From NCBI GenBank assembly GCA_023389745.1, contig JAEWED010000204.1:1-64000 (forward strand): a stretch of 64,000 nucleotides of DNA, in the 5' to 3' direction. This DNA comes from Actinomycetes bacterium (GTDB taxonomy: Bacteria; Actinomycetota; Acidimicrobiia; Acidimicrobiales; Microtrichaceae). This document shows positions 26,089-33,692 of this stretch, one piece after another. Made by a program: the position numbers and the translations under genes. The notes beneath the pieces were generated by a model that saw only the letters and a program-made list of their open reading frames with translations, searched no databases and had not been told where the DNA came from. The first letter of the stretch is position 1. Every line of letters begins with the position of its first letter.

Positions 26089-27102
26089 ATGGCCGACGAC
26101 CGACAACTGGATCAGCGCAAGGCGGCGATCCTCAGCGCCGTCGTCCAGCAGTACATCGAGACGGCCCAACCGGTGGGTTCGTCCACGGTGTCTGCTCGGG
26201 CCGACGTCGCCGTGTCCTCCGCGACCGTGCGCAACGACATGACCCTGCTCGAACGTGAGGGCTACCTGGTGCAGCCCCACACCAGCGCAGGGCGCATCCC
26301 GACCGAGAAGGGCTACCGCTTCTTCGTCGACAACCTGACCGGGCCGGGCCCGATGAGCCCGACGAGCGTCCGCATGGTGCGGGAGTTCTTCGCGACCGCC
26401 CACGGCGAGATCGAGCAGATGCTGGCCGAGACGAGCCGGCTCCTGTCCGACATGACCGGCACCGCCGCGGTGGTCGTCGGTGAGTCCCACGACGTGTCGA
26501 CGATCCGGTCGGTGCAGCTGATCGACCTGGCGTCTCGCACGGTGCTCGCCATCATGGTCATGAGCAACGGCGTGATCCTGAAGCGCACGATCGAGCTGGG
26601 CGAGGACGTCGACGTCGACCTGCTCGCGGACGCCAACGGCGTGCTCGCCGGTGACCTGGTCGGGGCGACCGCGTCGTCGCTCGCCGGCTGGGCCCCGCCG
26701 CCGGTGCGTGGCTCCGAGCTCGCCGTCGCGGCGGCCTCGGCCCTGGCCGACGCGGTCGAGGCAGAGGGCCAGCACGTGTTCGTCGACGGTCGGGCGCGCA
26801 TCGCCGGCTCGTTCGACGCCCGTGAGACGATCGAGTCCGTCCTCGGACTGCTCGAGCAGCAGTTCGTCGTCGTGAGCCTGCTCAAGGAACTCGTCGACGG
26901 CGGGCTCGCCGTGTCGATCGGCTCCGAGAGCGGCGTGGCGCCCCTGGCGGACTGCTCGCTCGTCGTGGCGCCGTACGCGGCGGGCGGTGAACCGGCCGGC
27001 GCGATCGCCGTGCTGGGCCCGACCCGGATGAACTACCCCGAGACGCTGTCCGCGGTGGCTGTGGTCAGCCAGCGCTTGAGCAACCTGTTGAGCGAAGGCT
27101 GA
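26089..27102 (+). CDS. hrcA: Heat-inducible transcription repressor HrcA
   Basis: A 337-residue repressor of heat-shock genes that binds CIRCE and is kept active by GroEL. It has an N-terminal winged helix with AAILSAVVQQYIETAQPVGS and VSSATVRNDMTLLEREGYL (about residues 10-60), TSAGRIPTEKGYRFFVD, then the GAF-like dimerisation domain ending in VAVVSQRLSNLL. The ATG at 26089 directly follows CIRCE; a GTG at 26083 is inside the operator. The gene is autoregulated by the overlapping CIRCE and followed 4 bases later by dnaJ. Confidence 0.97.
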   Translation: MADDRQLDQRKAAILSAVVQQYIETAQPVGSSTVSARADVAVSSATVRNDMTLLEREGYLVQPHTSAGRIPTEKGYRFFVDNLTGPGPMSPTSVRMVREFFATAHGEIEQMLAETSRLLSDMTGTAAVVVGESHDVSTIRSVQLIDLASRTVLAIMVMSNGVILKRTIELGEDVDVDLLADANGVLAGDLVGATASSLAGWAPPPVRGSELAVAAASALADAVEAEGQHVFVDGRARIAGSFDARETIESVLGLLEQQFVVVSLLKELVDGGLAVSIGSESGVAPLADCSLVVAPYAAGGEPAGAIAVLGPTRMNYPETLSAVAVVSQRLSNLLSEG

Positions 27103-27106
27103 AGTC

Positions 27107-28231
27107 GTGACAGATCTGTACGAGATCCTCGGAGTCGAACGCGACGCCACCCAGGACGAGATCAAGAAGGCGTACCGGAAGCTGGCCCGCGAGTCGCATC
27201 CCGATGCGAACCCCGACGACCACACCGCCGAGACGCGCTTCAAGGAGCTCTCAGCGGCCTACGAGGTGCTGTCGGACCCGACCAAGCGGGACCGCTACGA
27301 CCGCTTCGGCAACTCCAACGGCTTCGACTTCTCGGATCCGTTCGGCTCCGGTGCCGGCGGGTTGGGTGACCTGTTCGACTCGTTCTTCGGCGGCAACAAC
27401 CCCTTCGGCGGTGGCGGTCGTGGTCGTGGACCGTCAGGCCCGCCTCGGGGCGAGGACCTGGACGCGCAGGCGGTGCTCGAGTTCACCGACGCCGTGTTCG
27501 GCTGCCAGTGCGACGTGTCGGTCCGCACCGCCGTGCGCTGCGAGGCGTGCGACTCGACCGGCGCCGAGCCCGGCACCACGGCCATGACGTGCCCCGACTG
27601 CGCCGGCAGCGGCGAGGTGCGCGTCGTGCGCCAGACGGTGCTCGGCCAGATCGTGTCGGCCTCGGCCTGCCCGCGCTGCAGCGGCCAGGGGATGATCATC
27701 GAGTCGCCGTGCCACGTCTGCAGCGGGGCCGGGCGACTGATCGAGGAGAAGACCTACACCGTCGACGTGCCCGCCGGTGTCGACGAGGGCTCGACGTTGC
27801 GGCTCACCGGACGGGGTGCCGTCGGTGTGCGTCGCGGCGCGCCGGGCGACCTGTACGTCCGACTGCGGGTCAAGTCCCACGACCGGTTCGTGCGTCACGG
27901 CGAGGACCTCGTCGAGGAGCTCGACATCACGATGGCGCAGGCCGCGCTCGGCGCGCATCTCGAGCTCGAGACGCTCGACGGCGCCGAGGACCTGGTGATC
28001 CCGCGCGGCACGCAGGCCGGCAAGGTGTTCAAGCTCAAGGGCAGGGGAGTGCCCCGCCTCGACGGTCGTGGCCGCGGCGACCTGCTGGTCCGCATCGGCG
28101 TCGAGATCCCCACGAAGCTCGACGAGGAGTCCGAGGCGCTGTTGCGCAACTACGCCACGGTGCGAGGCGAAGAGGTCGCCCCCGCCGAGGAGGGGTTCTT
28201 CTCGCGGTTCAAGACTGCGTTCAAGGGCTGA
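27107..28231 (+). CDS. dnaJ: Chaperone DnaJ (DnaJ2-type)
   Basis: A 374-residue Hsp40 cochaperone that stimulates DnaK. It has a J domain with the HPD motif (SHPDANP, about residues 32-38), a Gly/Phe-rich linker (about 75-115) and a zinc region with four CxxC repeats: CEACDSTG, CPDCAGSG, CPRCSGQG, CHVCSGAG. The first departs from CxxCxGxG. Substrate-binding beta domains follow. The GTG start at 27107 lies 4 bases after hrcA, so the two form one CIRCE-controlled operon. No dnaK or grpE is in the window; in many actinobacteria this hrcA-linked dnaJ is the second copy. Confidence 0.96.
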   Translation: MTDLYEILGVERDATQDEIKKAYRKLARESHPDANPDDHTAETRFKELSAAYEVLSDPTKRDRYDRFGNSNGFDFSDPFGSGAGGLGDLFDSFFGGNNPFGGGGRGRGPSGPPRGEDLDAQAVLEFTDAVFGCQCDVSVRTAVRCEACDSTGAEPGTTAMTCPDCAGSGEVRVVRQTVLGQIVSASACPRCSGQGMIIESPCHVCSGAGRLIEEKTYTVDVPAGVDEGSTLRLTGRGAVGVRRGAPGDLYVRLRVKSHDRFVRHGEDLVEELDITMAQAALGAHLELETLDGAEDLVIPRGTQAGKVFKLKGRGVPRLDGRGRGDLLVRIGVEIPTKLDEESEALLRNYATVRGEEVAPAEEGFFSRFKTAFKG

Positions 28232-28234
28232 GCC

Positions 28235-28957
28235 GTGCCCACCGCCGGGGTCCACGGTGTGCCGTGGCTCGACGCGGCAGCGCTGGTGTTCGTCGAGGCT
28301 CTCGATGCCCCCGAGCTCGCCGACGCCGACCTGCACCACCTGGCCCGGGTGCTGCGACTGCGACCGGGCGTCGAGGTCTGCGCGACCGACGGGGCCGGCG
28401 GCTGGCGGACCTGCACCTTCGACGGGTCCGCGGCGCTCGTCCCGATGGGCGACGTCGGCCACGAGCCCCGGCCGACGCCCGAGCTCACGGTGGCGTTCGC
28501 ACTGGTGAAGGGCGAGAAGCCGGAGCTCGTCGTGCAGAAGCTCACCGAGCTCGGCGTCGACCGGATCGTGCCGGTCGACGCCCGGCACTCGGTGGTCCGC
28601 TGGGACGAGGCGAGGGCCCGCAAGCACCTGGAGCGGCTGCGGCGTGTGGCCCGTGAGGCGTGCACGCAGTGCCGCCGACTCTGGGTTCCCGAGGTCGACG
28701 ACCTGAGCTCCGTGGCCGAGCTCCGGGCCCGCGGCGCGGTGCTCGCGAACGTCGGCGGGCGCACCCTGCGTCGCACCGACGTCGTGATCGCGGTGGGGCC
28801 CGAAGGCGGGTGGAGCGACGACGAGCTCGACGGGGCCGAGACGGTCACGCTCGGCGGTCACGTCCTGAGGGCGGAGACCGCGGCGATCACCGCGGGCGCG
28901 CTGAGCGTTGCCCTGCGGCTCGGCGTGGTGCAAGAGGCTTCGGAACCATCACGGTGA
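28235..28957 (+). CDS. rsmE: 16S rRNA (uracil-1498-N3)-methyltransferase
   Basis: A 240-residue SPOUT-fold methyltransferase that modifies U1498 of 16S rRNA using S-adenosylmethionine. It has an N-terminal PUA-like part (LHHLARVLRLRPG), then GEKPELVVQKLTELGVDRI and the SAM-binding knot VIAVGPEGGWSDDEL with LRAETAAI near the end. The GTG at 28235 is 3 bases after the dnaJ stop. The hrcA-dnaJ-rsmE order is widely conserved. Confidence 0.95.
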   Translation: MPTAGVHGVPWLDAAALVFVEALDAPELADADLHHLARVLRLRPGVEVCATDGAGGWRTCTFDGSAALVPMGDVGHEPRPTPELTVAFALVKGEKPELVVQKLTELGVDRIVPVDARHSVVRWDEARARKHLERLRRVAREACTQCRRLWVPEVDDLSSVAELRARGAVLANVGGRTLRRTDVVIAVGPEGGWSDDELDGAETVTLGGHVLRAETAAITAGALSVALRLGVVQEASEPSR

Positions 28958-29080
28958 GTGTTGAGATGGGCACTTCTCCTCATTGGAACGGGTGTCCATG
29001 GTGACGCAGAGTGGTGCAGCGAGAGTCACCGGTGGTTCTTCGACGACCACCGGGCCGGGGCGGACGAGAGGGCCTTCACG

Positions 29081-29638
29081 ATGATCACGACGCACAGCGA
29101 CGACATGGGCACGGACGTGTCCGGTGGCGATGCGGTCGACGACGCAGAGGTGCGGGACGACTACAGCAAGGCGGTCGGGGACCGCCTGCGGCACATCCGT
29201 CGTCAGAAGCGGCTGTCGCTCCAGGAGGTCGAGGCGATCTCGGCCCAGGAGTTCAAGGCGTCGGTGCTGGGCGCGTACGAACGTGGTGAGCGGGCGATCT
29301 CGGTGCCCCGTCTGCAGCGGCTGGCCCGCTTCTACCGGGTGCCCGTCGACCAGCTGCTGCCCGGTGGCGAGGGCGAGGCCGAGCACGAGGTGCCGGCTCG
29401 CCGTGACCCCGAGGTCGCCGGCGCCCGCATCGACCTGACCCGACTCGAGCAGCTGCCGGGCGCCGAGTCCGAGATGCTCTCGCGCTACCTCCGCATGATC
29501 CAGGTGCAGCGCCAGGACTTCAACGGTCGGGTGCTGACCATCCGTCGCGACGACATGCGGGCGATCGCCTGCATCCTCGGCGTCGGCGAGGAGGGCGCGG
29601 ACCTGCGCCTCGAGGAGATGGGCCTGCGCCTGGGCTGA
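29081..29638 (+). CDS. BldD-like XRE-family transcription regulator
   Basis: A 185-residue DNA-binding protein. An XRE-type helix-turn-helix spans about residues 30-95, with GDRLRHIRRQKRLSLQEVEA and SVLGAYERGERAISVPRLQRL, the pattern of actinobacterial BldD. A C-terminal domain of about 75 residues follows (MIQVQRQDFNGRVLTIRRDD). The BldD C-terminus binds cyclic-di-GMP through RxD-x8-RxxD; here I do not see that motif clearly, so c-di-GMP control is unproven. The ATG at 29081 has GAGAGGG just upstream. It is convergent with the L,D-transpeptidase gene, 7 bases apart. Confidence 0.85.
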   Translation: MITTHSDDMGTDVSGGDAVDDAEVRDDYSKAVGDRLRHIRRQKRLSLQEVEAISAQEFKASVLGAYERGERAISVPRLQRLARFYRVPVDQLLPGGEGEAEHEVPARRDPEVAGARIDLTRLEQLPGAESEMLSRYLRMIQVQRQDFNGRVLTIRRDDMRAIACILGVGEEGADLRLEEMGLRLG

Positions 29639-29645
29639 GGCCCCG

Positions 29646-30692
29646 TCAGGGTGTGATGAGCACCGGTGTCCCCTGGGGCACCGTCTCGGCCAGCATCGCG
29701 ATGACGTCGTTCGGGACCCGGATGCAGCCGTTGGAGATCTCCTGGCCGACCTGGTCGGGTCGACTTGTGCCGTGCAGCGCGACGACGGGCACCCCGGTGT
29801 CGAACTCGTCCATCCACTCGCTGTAGCCGTTCGTCGCGAGCGCGACCGGGCCGTACACGCCGTCGGGGTTCTCGTAGGGGACGATGTCGGTCACGTAGAA
29901 GAGGCCCGTCGGGGTCTGCGAGAACGGCGTGCCGATGACGACCTTCGTCTCGGCGAGCACCTCGTCGCCGTCGTACGCGGTGAGCGTCGTGTCCGACAGG
30001 GACACCTCGATGCGGTACTCCGTCGTCTCGACCGTCACGTCGGCGAGTCGGATGTAGCCCTCGGTGTGGTTGGGGCGCACCGGCATCAGGACCTTCGCCC
30101 ACTCGTCGCGCCGCTCGATGATCAGGAAGGTCATCGGCTGCTGGGGAAGGTAGGGCCCGGGGTTCGTGAACTCCCAGCCGTCCTCGACCGCGTAGCGGCC
30201 GATGATGGGACCCTCGATCGTCGGCAACTCGTCCTGCGCGTTCGGGCCCGGCTCACCGAGCTCGACCGCGGCGTCGTCGATGCGGACCGCCTCGGCGGAG
30301 TCGTGCCAGCCCGCAGGCGCGTCGGCGAGCACCTCGATGAGCGTGACCGAGGGCTTCACCGTCGCGATCTCGGCCGTGTCGGGGTCGAGCACCCGCGTCG
30401 GCACGTCACGGGTCGTGGTCGTCGCCTCGGTGTCGTCCTCGTCGGCGCTCCCGCTCCCACCGCCGCCGAACAGCACGAAGCCGAGCACGACCGCCAGGAC
30501 CAGCCCGAGCGCCGCCCCGACGATCAGCCGCCTCCGGCGAGGGTCGGACCCGTCCGTCGAGCCGTCGTCACCGTCGCCGTCGTCGCTGTCGTCCGGCCCC
30601 TCGGCGTCGGCGCCGTCGAACTCGTCGGGGCCGTCGGCGCCGGGACCGGCGACGTCCTCGTCGTCGGGCTGCTGCTCGGGTTCCTCACTCAC
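29646..30692 (-). CDS. L,D-transpeptidase (YkuD domain), membrane-anchored
   Basis: A 348-residue envelope enzyme that makes 3-3 cross-links in peptidoglycan or attaches proteins to it. A strongly acidic N-terminal tail of about 50 residues and a basic RRRR stop precede one transmembrane segment (about 56-76). The C-terminal YkuD domain (about 225-348) has HGTSRPDQVG and the catalytic motif ISNGCIRVPN, with the nucleophile at about Cys323. The GTG start at 30692 has TAAGAA 6 bases upstream, a possible leaderless -10 box, and no ribosome site. The region between is partly like an SH3-type domain (WAKVLMPVRPN), which is a guess. Confidence 0.92.
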   Translation of the reverse strand: MSEEPEQQPDDEDVAGPGADGPDEFDGADAEGPDDSDDGDGDDGSTDGSDPRRRRLIVGAALGLVLAVVLGFVLFGGGGSGSADEDDTEATTTTRDVPTRVLDPDTAEIATVKPSVTLIEVLADAPAGWHDSAEAVRIDDAAVELGEPGPNAQDELPTIEGPIIGRYAVEDGWEFTNPGPYLPQQPMTFLIIERRDEWAKVLMPVRPNHTEGYIRLADVTVETTEYRIEVSLSDTTLTAYDGDEVLAETKVVIGTPFSQTPTGLFYVTDIVPYENPDGVYGPVALATNGYSEWMDEFDTGVPVVALHGTSRPDQVGQEISNGCIRVPNDVIAMLAETVPQGTPVLITP

Positions 30693-30820
30693 GGCCCGTT
30701 CTTAGTCGACGGCGTGCCGGTCGCCGTCGATCGTCGCGGGTCGAGGACGTTGGGCCCTATCCATCGAGGCCGTCTGCGTAGATGCTGGAGGGGAGGATCC
30801 TCCGATCGGAAGGGAGACCG

Positions 30821-31258
30821 ATGATCGATCGCACCGAGCTCAACACCGACTGGTCCGGACAGGAGGTGCTCTCGCCGGAGGAGTGCTGGCGACTGCTGGA
30901 TGCTGCGCCGGTCGGCCGCATCGGGTTCGTCGACGACGGCTCCCCGGTGATCCTGCCGGTGAACATCGCCCTGGACAGCCGTGCCGTCGCGTTTCGAAGC
31001 GCTGCCGGGTCGAAGCTGAGCGCGGCGATCATGGAACGAGCCGTCTGCGTCGAGGTCGACCACTGGGACACGATGGCGCACACGGGTTGGAGCGTGCTCG
31101 CCAAGGGCGTGGCCCGCCACGTCGTCGAGAGCGACGACGTGGCCAGGCTGGAACGCCTGCCCGTCGTGCCGTGGTCCCGACCGGATCTGCGGGTCGAGTG
31201 GATCCGCGTCACCGTCGAGGAGATCAGCGGCCGGCGGATCGCGCCCCATCCGGCCTGA
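30821..31258 (+). CDS. Pyridoxamine 5'-phosphate oxidase-fold flavin protein
   Basis: A 145-residue split-barrel protein of the type that binds FMN or F420. VGRIGFVDDGSPVILPVNIALD (about residues 31-52, the first strands), AVAFRSAAGSKL and GWSVLAKGVARHV are the usual family landmarks. True pyridoxamine phosphate oxidases are longer, so this is one of the small actinobacterial relatives of unknown substrate. The ATG at 30821 follows GGAAGGGAG; an earlier in-frame ATG at 30782 lacks one. Confidence 0.85.
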   Translation: MIDRTELNTDWSGQEVLSPEECWRLLDAAPVGRIGFVDDGSPVILPVNIALDSRAVAFRSAAGSKLSAAIMERAVCVEVDHWDTMAHTGWSVLAKGVARHVVESDDVARLERLPVVPWSRPDLRVEWIRVTVEEISGRRIAPHPA

Positions 31259-31269
31259 GCCGATCGAGG

Positions 31270-31287
31270 CGCGACCAGCCGGTCGCG
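31270..31287. terminator. Bidirectional terminator hairpin
   Basis: CGCGACC (31270-31276) and GGTCGCG (31281-31287) form a perfect 7-bp stem with a 4-base loop between the convergent oxidase-fold and hsp20 genes. Confidence 0.6.
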
Positions 31288-31313
31288 GCGGGCCAGTCCC
31301 GACGGCGTGAGGG

Positions 31314-31787
31314 TCAGGCCGGTGCCTTCTCCTCCGAGGACGCGTCGTGCGCGTCCTCGTGACCAGCCGATCCGATGCTCCTGGGTGCCCCACCTCCTGA
31401 GGCGACCTCGATCCGGCGAGGCTTCGAGCGCTCGGTGATCGGGATGCGCAGGACCAGGACGCCTGCGTCGTAACCCGCCCGGATCTTCTCGGTGTCCAGC
31501 GAGTCGCCGAGCACCAGCTGGCGGCTGAAGATGCCGCGCGGCCGCTCGGAGATCAGCAGGTCGGCCGTCTCGCCGCGGTCCGTTCGTTCGGCACGAACGG
31601 TGACGACGTTGCGCTCGACGTCGAGGTCGATGTGGTCGGGGTCGACGCCGGGGAGGTCGAGCTCCACCACGAACTCCTCGCCGTCCTGCCACGCGTCCAT
31701 CGGCATCATCGACGGCCGGGCCATCGTCCCGGCCATCTGCTGGGCGATGCGGTCGAGGTCCCGGAACGGGTCGGTGCGAATCAACAT
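31314..31787 (-). CDS. Small heat-shock protein, Hsp20/alpha-crystallin family
   Basis: A 157-residue ATP-independent holdase that binds unfolding proteins. The alpha-crystallin domain spans about residues 30-128: EEFVVELDLPGVDPDHIDLD opens it, GIFSRQLVLGDSLD marks the middle and the GVLVLRIPI strand closes it. The C-terminal tail is disordered. The ATG at 31787 has the near-perfect ribosome site AAGGAGGT; the open frame upstream is non-coding leader. The leader holds a strong hairpin. No CIRCE or HspR (HAIR) site is seen, so the regulator is unknown. Confidence 0.94.
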   Translation of the reverse strand: MLIRTDPFRDLDRIAQQMAGTMARPSMMPMDAWQDGEEFVVELDLPGVDPDHIDLDVERNVVTVRAERTDRGETADLLISERPRGIFSRQLVLGDSLDTEKIRAGYDAGVLVLRIPITERSKPRRIEVASGGGAPRSIGSAGHEDAHDASSEEKAPA

Positions 31788-31825
31788 TCCAACTACCTCC
31801 TTGCGGAAACGGATGAAATGGATGT

Positions 31826-31861
31826 CCGAGCGGCTGCCCCGTCGCGGACGCAGCCGCTCGG
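31826..31861 (-). promoter_or_regulatory. 12-bp perfect hairpin in the hsp20 leader
   Basis: CCGAGCGGCTGC (31826-31837) pairs perfectly with GCAGCCGCTCGG (31850-31861) around 12 bases. On the hsp20 mRNA it would stand about 39 bases before the ATG. It could be a stabilising 5' structure or part of a temperature-dependent leader; it does not itself cover the AAGGAGGT site. Confidence 0.5.
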
Positions 31862-32014
31862 TCTGTGGATACCAAATGGCTCCGGGCGCGGACAACACCC
31901 TCAAGGGTCGTTTCCGGCGTGGTCGCGAGTCCTCGGGATGATCGTCGATGGGCCGAACGGACCGGAGTTCCGAACGCCCCTCAAGTTCGGCGAGGACCGT
32001 CCGAAGGTTGGACC

Positions 32015-33685
32015 ATGAATCTTTCTCGTTCCTCGACGACCCGTCGGATGCTCGCCGCGTCCGCTGCGGTGCTGATCCTCGCCGGCTGTACTTCGGAGCG
32101 ACAGGATGCAGCCGTCAGGGATCTGGGCGAGCCGGTCGCGTCGAGCACGCTCGAGGTCGCCGCTCCCGTGGCGGAGACCACCGGGGTGTACATCGCCGAC
32201 AGCGGGTTCCGTCCCACCGTCGACGGCTTCTCGTTCGAGAACTACACCAACGCCGACAACCCCGTGAACCTGCGGACACAGGACATGTACACGCTCTTCG
32301 GCGACGCCATCTGTGCGACGGGCACCGGACCCGACTGCCGCCTGAGCTCGCCGGCGGTGACCTGGATGGAGCAGGTCAACGCGGCCATGGACGGCGGCCA
32401 CTGCGAGGGCATGGCGGTCATGAGCCAGGTGCTGCACACCGGCACCCAGCAGCCCGGCGAGTACGGCGCGGCGACGACCTTCGCCATCGACCCGGCTGTC
32501 GACGCCAACGTCTACCCGTCGATCGCTCGCTTCTTCTCGATGCAGGCCACCGAGCCCACGTCGGTCGCCCACCAGCAGGAGCTGACGCCCACCGAGGTCG
32601 TGGAGCAGCTGGAGCGCACCCTGTCGGGTCCGCGCACACCCGAGAACACCTTCACGATCGCCTTCTTCCAGGAGGACATGGGCGGAGGCCACGCGGTGAC
32701 CCCGTACGCCATCGAGGACCGTGGCGACGGCCTGAAGTGGATCATGATCTACGACAACAACCACCCGGGCGTGGCGAGGGCGATCGAGGTCGACACCATC
32801 GACGACACCTGGACCTACGAGGCGGCGACCAACCCCGAGGACGAGACCTCGCTCTACACCGGTGACGCTGCGAGCCGCACCCTGCGCCTGATTCCGCTCT
32901 CGATCCGTCTCCAGCCGCAGCAGTGCCCGTTCTGCGCCGGTGAGCTCGACGACGACGAGGAGCTCAACCAGCTCACGCTGACCGGTCCGGGCGCACGTCT
33001 GGGCACCACGGACTTCTACGTCACCGACCCGACGGAGCGCAGCTTCGGCCGACGCGGCGCCACGATGGTCGACGAGATCGACGGCGCCTCGGTCACGCCG
33101 TTCCTGACGGGCCTCGCCGACGACCCCGCACCCTTCCTGGGGGTCCCGGCCGGCTTCTCGTCGACGGTGACCATCGCCGCGGGCGACGAGGACGCCGACG
33201 ACATGGTCTTCGGGCTGGTCGGCGCGGGGTACGACGCGGTGGTCCGCGACATCGACATCGCTGCCGGGGGTGTCGACCGCATCGAGCTGTCCCAGGACGG
33301 GTCACGGCTGGCGTACGTCTCCCATGCCCCTCGCGTGCCGTGGATCGAGGTCGCCACCGAGACGACCGACGACGGCGGCAACGTGTACCACTACGAGCTG
33401 CGCGTGCGGGCGACGCGGATGTCGAATCCCGGGCGCCTCCTGCTGGTGAGCCCCGAGGGTGACGCCGACATCTACGTCGTCGCCAGCGAGGACGCCTCGT
33501 TCGAGATCGAGGTCGTGCGCTACGCCCCCGACGGCAAGAAGGCGGTCGTCGCGGCCCGTGACGTCGAGGTCGAGTCGGGCACCCCGCTCGACGTCGAGCT
33601 GTCGAACTGGACCGGCACGGAGACCCTCCGGAGCCACCTGCTCGACGCCGACGGGACACCTGCGGACAGCGTCACGTTCCGTTGA
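32015..33685 (+). CDS. Exported lipoprotein with a papain-like cysteine-peptidase-like domain
   Basis: A 556-residue predicted lipoprotein: a basic N-terminus and the lipobox LILAGC (Cys about 25). The middle has a Cys-His-Asp/Asn pattern like papain-fold peptidases: GGHCEGMAV (Cys130), GGGHAVTPYAI (His226) and IYDNNHPG (Asp247-Asn248). The rest is beta-rich with many acidic residues, plus a QCPFCAGEL Cys pair. I infer a peptidase or transglutaminase-like enzyme at the cell surface, without knowing the substrate. The ATG at 32015 follows GAAGG. It ends 7 bases before the giant exported protein gene, so the two probably work together. Confidence 0.7.
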   Translation: MNLSRSSTTRRMLAASAAVLILAGCTSERQDAAVRDLGEPVASSTLEVAAPVAETTGVYIADSGFRPTVDGFSFENYTNADNPVNLRTQDMYTLFGDAICATGTGPDCRLSSPAVTWMEQVNAAMDGGHCEGMAVMSQVLHTGTQQPGEYGAATTFAIDPAVDANVYPSIARFFSMQATEPTSVAHQQELTPTEVVEQLERTLSGPRTPENTFTIAFFQEDMGGGHAVTPYAIEDRGDGLKWIMIYDNNHPGVARAIEVDTIDDTWTYEAATNPEDETSLYTGDAASRTLRLIPLSIRLQPQQCPFCAGELDDDEELNQLTLTGPGARLGTTDFYVTDPTERSFGRRGATMVDEIDGASVTPFLTGLADDPAPFLGVPAGFSSTVTIAAGDEDADDMVFGLVGAGYDAVVRDIDIAAGGVDRIELSQDGSRLAYVSHAPRVPWIEVATETTDDGGNVYHYELRVRATRMSNPGRLLLVSPEGDADIYVVASEDASFEIEVVRYAPDGKKAVVAARDVEVESGTPLDVELSNWTGTETLRSHLLDADGTPADSVTFR

Positions 33686-33692
33686 TGCCCCG

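Noticed and set aside
28958..29080. Longer N-terminus for the BldD-like gene
   Set aside because: The ATG at 29081 has its own GAGAGGG site, and the extra residues do not resemble the family.
31890..31995. CTCAAG half-sites near hsp20 as an HspR (HAIR) operator
   Set aside because: The half-sites are about 80 bases apart and not paired in the CTTGAGT-N7-ACTCAAG layout.
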